Source of the DNA: JAGVSR01 sp963778225
GTDB taxonomy: Bacteria; Pseudomonadota; Alphaproteobacteria; Rhizobiales; Hyphomicrobiaceae
DNA length: 64,000 nucleotides
Assembly: GCA_963778225.1 (NCBI GenBank)
Contig: CAVZTR010000002.1
Coordinates: 124,001-188,000, forward strand
Direction of reading: 5' to 3'
This document shows positions 58,427 through 64,000 of the stretch, piece after piece. The notes beneath the pieces are model-generated. The model was not told where the DNA came from, searched no databases, and was given only the letters and a program-made list of their open reading frames with translations. The first letter of the stretch is position 1; the number at the start of each line of letters is the position of its first letter. The position numbers and the translations under genes were made by a program.

Positions 58427-59638
58427 ATGGTACGCGGTTCGAAAGCCGTCGTCGGTATTCTGGCGGGGGGCGGTTCGCTGCCGCGCGAGATCGCCGATGT
58501 GCTGTTTGCCGATGGGCAGAACCCAGTGATCGTCGGGCTCGAGGGCGAGGTTCGTCCGCGCGATTTCGCCGGCCATGATTTCACACTCGTCAACTGGGGC
58601 CGGATCGGGCAGCTGCTCCGCACGTTCAAGCAGAAAGGCGTCACCGATCTCGTGATCGTCGGAAGCGTGACGCGGCCGGACCTGCGAGCGATCCGCACCG
58701 ACTTCGGGTTCTGGTGGAACCTGCCGCGCATCTTCAAGATCGTGGCCGCGGGCGGCGATGATAGCGTTTTGCGCCGGGTTGTCGGGTTCTTCGAAAGCCA
58801 TGGACTCGTGGTCCGGGGACCCGCGGATGTCGCCCCGGCGCTCGTCATCGGTGAAGGCGCTTATGGCCAAGTGGCGATGAGTGATGCGTCGAAGCGCGAT
58901 TTCGAGATCGGGCGAGAGATCGTGGCGCGGCTGGCGCCGTTCGATGTCGGGCAGGCGGTTGTCGTGGCGAACGGAACGGTGCTTGCGATCGAAGGTGCGG
59001 AAGGCACGGACGCGATGTTGAAACGCGTTGCGGAGCGGCGAGACGGTGCGCGCGGCGGCGTGCTCGTCAAGTGGCCGAAGCCGGGCCAGGAATTGCGTGT
59101 CGACATGCCGGCGATCGGGCCGAACACCGTTGCGGGTGTGGTGGCGGCAGGACTGCAGGGGATCGCGGTGCAGGCGGGGGCGACGCTGGCGGCCCAGCGC
59201 GGTGACACGATGGACGCGGCCGATGCGGCGCAGGTTTTCATCGCCGGGTTGGAGGCTGGTGCGGCGTCGGGCTTGACGAAGACAGCGCTGCAGGACGATG
59301 GCGAGATCGGATTGGCGGTGCTTGGCGCGCTGGTGCCGCGCGTGCGCTCGCGTGGCGTAGTGGTCGTGCGGCGGCATGTGCTGGCGGTGGAGGCCGGGGA
59401 GGGACTTGGCGACCTCGTGGCGCGTGCGGCGGGGCGGCGGCAGTGGGGCAAGAGCAAGAAACGGCGCGGGGCCTTGGCGGTTGCCTCGCTCAGCGATCTC
59501 GACCGGGCTGTTATCACGGCGGCGGCGGATGCGGGGTATCAGTCGATCGTGGCCTCTACTGTGGATGGTGCGGCGGCGCTGGGGGACGATGTACGTTCTG
59601 TTGGTATGAAGCTCAGCATCGGCGGGAAGGAGGTTTGA
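58427..59638 (+). CDS. lpxI: UDP-2,3-diacylglucosamine pyrophosphatase LpxI with an extra degenerate C-terminal domain
   Basis: Hydrolyses UDP-diacylglucosamine to lipid X, replacing LpxH in many alphaproteobacteria. Residues 1-280 match a complete LpxI: N-terminal domain with LGILAGGGSLPREIA-like start, DLVIVGSVTRPDL, and the C-terminal domain with the catalytic Asp226 in VDMPAIGPNTV. About 115 further residues (290-403) repeat that C-terminal domain: EIGLAVLGALVPRVRSRGVV against EIGREIVARLAPFDVGQAVV, and ALAVASLSDLDRAV against ELRVDMPAIGPNTV. The Asp is Ala353 in the copy. The usual length is about 280. It shares one base with lpxB. Confidence 0.93.
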   Translation: MVRGSKAVVGILAGGGSLPREIADVLFADGQNPVIVGLEGEVRPRDFAGHDFTLVNWGRIGQLLRTFKQKGVTDLVIVGSVTRPDLRAIRTDFGFWWNLPRIFKIVAAGGDDSVLRRVVGFFESHGLVVRGPADVAPALVIGEGAYGQVAMSDASKRDFEIGREIVARLAPFDVGQAVVVANGTVLAIEGAEGTDAMLKRVAERRDGARGGVLVKWPKPGQELRVDMPAIGPNTVAGVVAAGLQGIAVQAGATLAAQRGDTMDAADAAQVFIAGLEAGAASGLTKTALQDDGEIGLAVLGALVPRVRSRGVVVVRRHVLAVEAGEGLGDLVARAAGRRQWGKSKKRRGALAVASLSDLDRAVITAAADAGYQSIVASTVDGAAALGDDVRSVGMKLSIGGKEV

Positions 59639-60831
59639 TGAGGGGAAGCGCGCGGCCGCTCAGATTGTATCTCGTTGCAGGCGAGCATTCCGGCGATGCG
59701 CTGGGCGCGAAGCTGATGGCGGAGATCAAGGCGCGTCTCGGGCACGGCGTCGCCTTCGACGGTGTCGGCGGGGAGGCGATGGCGGCAGAGGGGCTGGTCT
59801 CGTTGTTCCCGCTCTCCGACGTGGCCGTGATGGGGCCGATCAACATTTTGAAGCAGCTGCCGCGTCTCATCGATCGCGTGCACGAAACCGTGCGCGATGC
59901 CGTGGCCGTGAGCCCGGATGCCGTGGTCATCATCGACAGTCCCGAATTCACCCACCCAATTGCCAAGCGTATTCGCGAGCGAATACCTGATGTCCCCGTC
60001 ATCGATTATGTGAGCCCGAGCGTCTGGGCGTGGCGGCCGGGGCGCGCGAAGAAGATGCGCGGCTATGTCGATCATGTGTTGGCGCTGTTGCCGTTCGAGC
60101 CGGACGAGCATCTGCGGTTGGGCGGGCCGAAATGCACGTACGTCGGTCATGCGTTGAGCGAGCGCATTGACTGGATCCGCGCGCAAGATGGCGCTGATCT
60201 GCGGGCGAGGCTCGGGCTCGATCCGCTGAAGAAGGTGCTCGTCGTGCTGCCGGGCAGTCGCGTGTCGGAGGTGACGCGGTTGTTGGCTCCGTTTGGGGAC
60301 ACGGTTCGGCTCGTGCGGCAGGCCGTGCCGGAGGGCCTCGAGGTGTTGCTGCCGGTGGTGCCGTCGGTGCGCAGCGCCGTTGAGCAAGCTGCAAAGACGT
60401 GGGCTCAGCCGGTACACTTCATCGAGGGTGACGCGAACAAGTTCGCAGCGTTCCGGCTGGCGGATGCGGCGCTCGCGGCGTCGGGTACGGTGACGCTGGA
60501 ACTGGGTTTGTGCGGGACGCCCGCCGTCGTCGCCTACAAGGTCGATGCGGTGATGTCGCGGATGCGGTTTCTCCTGAAGGCGCGATCTGTGGTGCTCGCG
60601 AACCTCATCGCGGACGAGAATATCTATCCGGAGTTCATGCAAGAAAACGCAACTCCCGAAAAGTTGGCGCGGGCGCTGATGCCGCTGCTATCGCAGTCCG
60701 ATGAGCGGCGAAAGCAGGTCGATGCTCTCGCGCGCGTGCCCGAGCGCATCGCGATCGGTGGCAAGCGTCCGAGTGCGCTCGCGGCGGATGTGGTGCTGGA
60801 CTACGCGGTGCACGCGCGATTGCGGGCGTGA
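59638..60831 (+). CDS. lpxB: Lipid A disaccharide synthase
   Basis: GT19 glycosyltransferase that joins lipid X to UDP-diacylglucosamine. It has 397 residues. Motifs are YLVAGEHSGDALGAKLM, GVGGEAMAAEGL, DSPEFTHPIAKRIR, YVSPSVWAWRPGRAKKM and the C-terminal donor site ASGTVTLELGLCGTPAVVAY. The ATG follows AAGGAGGTTTG, an excellent ribosome-binding site inside the end of lpxI. It ends the conserved envelope block. Confidence 0.96.
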   Translation: MRGSARPLRLYLVAGEHSGDALGAKLMAEIKARLGHGVAFDGVGGEAMAAEGLVSLFPLSDVAVMGPINILKQLPRLIDRVHETVRDAVAVSPDAVVIIDSPEFTHPIAKRIRERIPDVPVIDYVSPSVWAWRPGRAKKMRGYVDHVLALLPFEPDEHLRLGGPKCTYVGHALSERIDWIRAQDGADLRARLGLDPLKKVLVVLPGSRVSEVTRLLAPFGDTVRLVRQAVPEGLEVLLPVVPSVRSAVEQAAKTWAQPVHFIEGDANKFAAFRLADAALAASGTVTLELGLCGTPAVVAYKVDAVMSRMRFLLKARSVVLANLIADENIYPEFMQENATPEKLARALMPLLSQSDERRKQVDALARVPERIAIGGKRPSALAADVVLDYAVHARLRA

Positions 60832-61405
60832 TGCATTGCATCGGGCGGTCTCTACAAGTCGAAGAGTGCCGTTCGAGTTCGCGCATCTCTCAATTTCAAT
60901 TTGCGCCTTCGCTCAGTCACGCGAAGGGGGCGGGGCGGCGGATGAGCCGCTGAGGTTGGTGGTGTGGTGCGGCCCATGGACCGCCCCGCGCAGGATTTCC
61001 GGCCTACGATCGACGTTTCAGCGCGTTCTTCGCAGCCTGCATTCCAGCAGGTGGCCGATCCGAGCCCCGCCGAGAGAGGATGCGTACACACCGTCAGCGA
61101 CACTGCACCCCGCCCCACGTCACAAGACGCCTCTTAAGCGACGCCCCCTTCAATGAGGGACGGAGATGAGGGCGAGTGTAGGGGAGTGGAGTGGGGGCGG
61201 GGATAAGTGGGCGCAGAAAAAAGGAGTGCGCGCGAACGCTCGCCACCCAACAGGTGTCATCCCGGTCAAGCCTGCCCCGGCGAAGGCCGGGGTGCCCGGG
61301 ACCCATCGAACAACGCGTGCCGTCGATGCGCCCTTTGCTACGTAACACCCATCGCCGCGAGGTTAGCCTAGCGTGTTCTGCCGGTTAGTCCGTTAAACGC
61401 AAGGC
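60832..61405. other. Non-coding stretch after lpxB
   Basis: A 574-bp region. No ORF on either strand looks real to me. It contains a palindromic element at 61256-61302. No tRNA or other structured RNA is recognisable. In many relatives a citrate synthase gene follows lpxB; it is not here. Confidence 0.45.
61256..61302. repeat. Palindromic intergenic element
   Basis: GTCATCCCGG at one end and CCCGGGAC at the other enclose the hairpin GCCCCGGC-GAAG-GCCGGGG. This style of GC-rich palindrome is a common dispersed repeat in alphaproteobacterial genomes. Confidence 0.55.
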
Positions 61406-61705
61406 TCAGAAGCAGAGCCACGCGCCGAGGCAGCTCTTGGGTGTGCCGCCTTTGCAGGCCATCTGCGAGGAGCGGCACGTCGTCGTGGCCCCTTCATCTT
61501 CGCACGTCGTCTTCACGGGGCCCTGCTCTACAAGGCCTTTCGAAGCGATGGTATTTTTGAGGGCGTTGGTCGAGAACAGCACGGCGGTGTCGTGGGTCAA
61601 CATTTGACCGACGGCAGCGATCTTCGTGCAATCGGCGGCCTGAGCTGGTGCCCAAAGTGCGCACAACATCGCCGCTGCCACAAAACCGAATTTCAAGGAT
61701 TGCAT
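61406..61705 (-). CDS. Small exported cysteine-rich protein
   Basis: A 99-residue protein with a classic signal peptide (MQSLKFGFVAAAMLCALWAP, cut after AQA). The mature part has six cysteines (ADCTK, TTCEDE, TTCRSS, MACKGG, KSCLG, WLCF), enough for three disulfides. The ATG at 61705 is chosen because GGAGGC sits five bases upstream; an ATG five codons earlier lacks one. The family is not recognised. It stands alone on the minus strand. Confidence 0.7.
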   Translation of the reverse strand: MQSLKFGFVAAAMLCALWAPAQAADCTKIAAVGQMLTHDTAVLFSTNALKNTIASKGLVEQGPVKTTCEDEGATTTCRSSQMACKGGTPKSCLGAWLCF

Positions 61706-62066
61706 TGCCGCCTCCAACAACTGGGGATCTCAGCCGGACGCTAGATGGCCGCATGGCGGTTGCCAAGGAATTCGATGTTGCAAGCAGAACTTATCCGCAA
61801 CAGCAGTACTTATCCGCAACAACTGTCAACGGTGACACCGACAACAGGCGGCGCCGTCGAGAAGCAGAGGTAGCGGACGCGGGGCGGCTTGGTTGGCACT
61901 GATCTCGCACCGACGAGATAATATCCGCTCCGCCGTCAAAAGCGGCCAAGTGCGCAAGGTAGCTCAGGGCTACAAACGGACTTTAACCCCACCCGCTTCG
62001 GCAACATCTCAAGTGTGGAGGGCACTCTAAGTAGCCCGAGACGCTCGGGCGATTGTCAGAACATCG
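61706..62066. other. Non-coding stretch upstream of the exported protein
   Basis: A 361-bp region with no supported gene. It contains a 13-bp direct repeat ACTTATCCGCAAC at 61789-61801 and 61808-61820, and a GCCCGAGACGCTCGGGC hairpin near 62035. The promoter of the minus-strand gene should lie at its left end. Confidence 0.4.
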
Positions 62067-62643
62067 TCATTGTTCCACACCTGCTGAGGCCGCAACCCAT
62101 TCGGCCAAGACGGGGCCGATACACGCTCCATCGTGGCGGCCTGCCGCCAGTACCGTGCGCGCGAACAGCGTTTGTTGGGCAGGGGGCAGGCGGCGGAACT
62201 CGTGTTCAATGGCGGCTTGGCGCAAGAATTCGGCAAAGCGTAACGGCCCGTGGTATCAGGTTTAAGCATCAAGTTGCCCTGCTTCTTCTTCTCCTCGGTC
62301 AACGCAAACACCGTCTCGCCCTCCTTAATCGTCTCGACGACCTTTAGTTGGTCGAGATCTCCGGATCAACGGCCGTCGGATCGGCCGACAAGATCAGGAG
62401 GTCAGCGAGCTTGCCCACCTCGATCGAGCCCTTCGTGGCCTCTTCAAAGTGCGCGTAGGCCGACCACAGCGACATCGACTTCAACGCGGTGATCACATCC
62501 ACGCGCTGATCCGGTCCTATAATGTCGGTTCTCGGTCTCCGAGGGACACGAGTACGATCACCTGGAACGGTGGAACGCATGGGCATGCGGTGACTTTCTT
62601 CGAATCGCCAGCGATCCTCGGCCTCGTACCGCTCGATGAGCAA
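62067..62643 (-). pseudogene. Amidohydrolase (YtcJ-like) C-terminal remnant
   Basis: Three consecutive minus-strand frames together give the end of a metal-dependent amidohydrolase. The first has IIGPDQRVDVITALKSMSLW and FEEATKGSIEVGKLADLLIL. After a break near 62344 comes VVETIKEGETVFALTEEKKK. After a second break near 62250 comes FAEFLRQAAIEHEFRRLPPA and AGRHDGACIGPVLAEWVAA to a stop at 62067. Each break needs one missing base. The N-terminal two thirds, with the metal ligands, are absent. It cannot be functional as read. Confidence 0.65.
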
Positions 62644-62709
62644 GACGCCATCTCCGAACGGATTAGAAGCGACCGTGCAGCAAAGCAGCGAAGGGCATCG
62701 ATAACGAGC

Positions 62710-63565
62710 ATATTATCCTCAGCTTGCTATCGAGTTGCGGACGGATCAGACACGATCCTGCGTTCCAAGCGTCACGTGCATATCGAAATCCAAGCTATCA
62801 AAATTCCGCATTTCTGGCTCGAAGACCATATCAGAGTATTCATAAGCCACCGCGACACACACAAGAAGCTCGCACACGATCTTGCTGTAGAGTTGGAAGC
62901 CTTCGGCTGTAGCGGCTTCGTTGCGCATGACACAATCGAGCCTGACACTGAGTGGCAGCAGGCAATTGAAAAGGGCTTGGCTCCTATGGAGGTGATGGTA
63001 GCCCTCATCACCGACGATCTTTTCGAGAGCGTATGGACGAATAGGAGATCGGGATTGCCCTCGGACGGGGCATTCCTGTCCTTTCCACAGGGTTGACGTC
63101 ATTGCACCACGAGGCTTTATTCAGGGGAAGCAAGCGATTTCTCGATGGAGAAGGAGATATCAAGCTCCTTTTTGAGAAGATTTCTAGGCGCGTTGGTCAC
63201 GACCGAGTTCGCGAGCCGCAGTTGGTGTCAAGGTTCATTGCGTCCCGGAGCTTCACCGAGGCCCGATGGAGGTTCGATCGGCTTACCCAATTCGGACCAT
63301 GCGATCCTGTGGAAGCGGGACGTATCATCAAAGCATACGAGGATGACCCGGCCAGCTGTCGGCATGTTACTATTTGAATAACGAAAATCAGCTGATCAAC
63401 TATCTGTCGCGCTCCACCGGCAAGCAATACGAGCGAACCAGGAATGGAATCTGTCGAGAAGCCGTAGCCAATCAAACCCGATCGACTTCCGTCAACAGCA
63501 TGTCTCATTTCCAACCCACTGCGACAGAGAAAGCTTGTAGCTCTCGTGAACGTCGCCGAGGCTAG
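62710..63565 (+). pseudogene. TIR-domain protein remnant
   Basis: The first frame contains a TIR domain (about 62800-63040): HIRVFISHRDTHKKLAHDLA, GFVAHDTIEPDTEWQQAIEK, MVALITDDLFESVWTN. At about 63040 the frame is lost. The next frame continues EIGIALGRGIPVLSTGLTSL and on to AYEDDP. A second break near 63350 leads to CYYLNNENQLINYLSRSTGK. Both breaks need one missing base. No start codon with a ribosome-binding site is evident, and the N terminus seems cut. TIR proteins often cleave NAD in defence, but in the expected W-x-x-E-I stretch the Glu position is Ala here (WQQAI). Probably dead. Confidence 0.6.
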
Positions 63566-63603
63566 TAGCCAAGGTCCGCTTCTGTATAAAAGCCACGACC
63601 TGT

Positions 63604-63632
63604 CCACCCCTCCCCGCGAGGGGGAGGGGTGG
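63604..63632. repeat. Perfect GC-rich palindrome
   Basis: A 12-bp stem CCACCCCTCCCC / GGGGAGGGGTGG with a 5-nt loop, 28 bp beyond the stop of the minus-strand oxidoreductase gene. It may act as its 3' hairpin. It has the look of a dispersed intergenic palindrome. Confidence 0.55.
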
Positions 63633-63659
63633 GCAAGGCTTGCAGGTGTGGGTTGGCCG

Positions 63660-64000
63660 TTACTCCGCGGCGGCCATGGCGGGCTGGTTGACGCGGCTGA
63701 CTTCGACCAGGTTGTCCGAGAACGTCGGCGCGCGGCCGAGGCCGCAGTGGGCGTCGGACGAGATCGAGTTGACGGAGCCGTCGGTCCGGTTGAGCGAGCG
63801 CCAGTAGCCGAGCGTCGCCACGACGATGCCGGGGTTCACGTCGTCGGTGACTCTCGCGACGCCCGTGAAGTCGCCACGATCGTTGTAGACGCGGACGGGA
63901 TCGCCTTCCTTGATGTTGCGCTTCTCCGCATCGAGCGGCGAGATCAGAACGTACTGCTCGCCCTGCGCTTTGATCTTGTGCTCCTCGTTGGCGTAGCACG
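63660..64000 (-). CDS. Molybdopterin-dependent oxidoreductase, C-terminal part (5' end outside window)
   Basis: The minus-strand frame is open from the right edge to a TAA at 63660. It encodes the molybdopterin-dinucleotide-binding beta-barrel domain: EQYVLISPLDAEKRNIKEGD, VRVYNDRGDFTGVARVTDDV, GIVVATLGYWRSLN and HCGLGRAPTFSDNLVEVSRV, ending NQPAMAAAE. The last motif is typical of the large BisC/formate-dehydrogenase-like family. About 112 residues are visible, too few to name the substrate. Confidence 0.8.
   Translation of the reverse strand, partial: CYANEEHKIKAQGEQYVLISPLDAEKRNIKEGDPVRVYNDRGDFTGVARVTDDVNPGIVVATLGYWRSLNRTDGSVNSISSDAHCGLGRAPTFSDNLVEVSRVNQPAMAAAE

Noticed and set aside
62449..63096. 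Intact TIR defence gene (for example Thoeris-like)
   Set aside because: Frame is broken twice, the 5' end is missing, the Glu in the expected W-x-x-E-I segment is Ala, and no partner effector gene is nearby.
63562..63999. Minus-strand Arg-rich frame at the right edge
   Set aside because: It is out of frame with the clear molybdopterin oxidoreductase C-terminal domain on the same strand.

Overview
The window is chromosomal DNA from a high-GC alphaproteobacterium, most likely in the order Hyphomicrobiales (Rhizobiales). This rests on gene order and protein style, not on a database match. Diagnostic blocks are tig-clpP-clpX-lon-hupB, a nuo cluster running into birA-rnj-mce-DUF1467, proS-lolC-lolD-dnaE, and rpsB-tsf-pyrH-frr-uppS-cdsA-dxr-rseP-bamA-lpxD-fabZ-lpxA-lpxI-lpxB. 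LpxI instead of LpxH and a helix-hairpin-helix-like tail on ribosomal protein S2 fit the same group. Almost everything is on the + strand.

Layout. 1-5.3 kb: the end of an RND efflux adaptor gene, its inner-membrane pump, and a frameshifted outer-membrane beta-barrel gene, with five copies of a palindromic repeat between them. 5.5-13 kb: tRNA-Leu, then the protein-quality-control block (trigger factor, ClpP, ClpX, Lon) and HU. 13-14.5 kb: tRNA-Val and tRNA-Asp, each followed directly by the same repeat element, which is a 98-bp tandem array behind tRNA-Asp. 14.5-33.2 kb: all fourteen complex I genes in the order A-B-C-D, then E to N. They are interleaved with non-nuo genes: three soluble ones between nuoC and nuoD, an antisense gene with small membrane-protein genes and a terminator between nuoD and nuoE, and small membrane proteins after nuoH and nuoJ. 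33.2-45.1 kb: birA, rnj (frameshifted), methylmalonyl-CoA epimerase, DUF1467, an exported protein, an archaeal/eukaryotic-like prolyl-tRNA synthetase, a LolCD lipoprotein exporter and dnaE. 45.3-60.8 kb: translation factors followed by envelope biogenesis (undecaprenyl-PP and phospholipid precursors, DXP pathway, RseP, BamA, lipid A). 60.8-64 kb: a loose, partly more AT-rich region with a small Cys-rich exported protein, two decayed genes (amidohydrolase and TIR domain) facing away from a shared truncation point, and the 3' end of a molybdopterin oxidoreductase gene.

Main points of interest: seven apparent single-base insertions break otherwise conserved genes (four in bamA, one each in rnj, the outer-membrane protein and a membrane protein next to nuoE). 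They look more like assembly errors than gene death, and removing one base at each restores a full-length protein. By contrast, the decayed genes near 62-63.5 kb carry one-base deletions and lack their 5' ends, so they look like real remnants. LpxI carries a second, degenerate copy of its catalytic domain. I found no CRISPR array, no complete insertion sequence, no prophage and no intact defence system.
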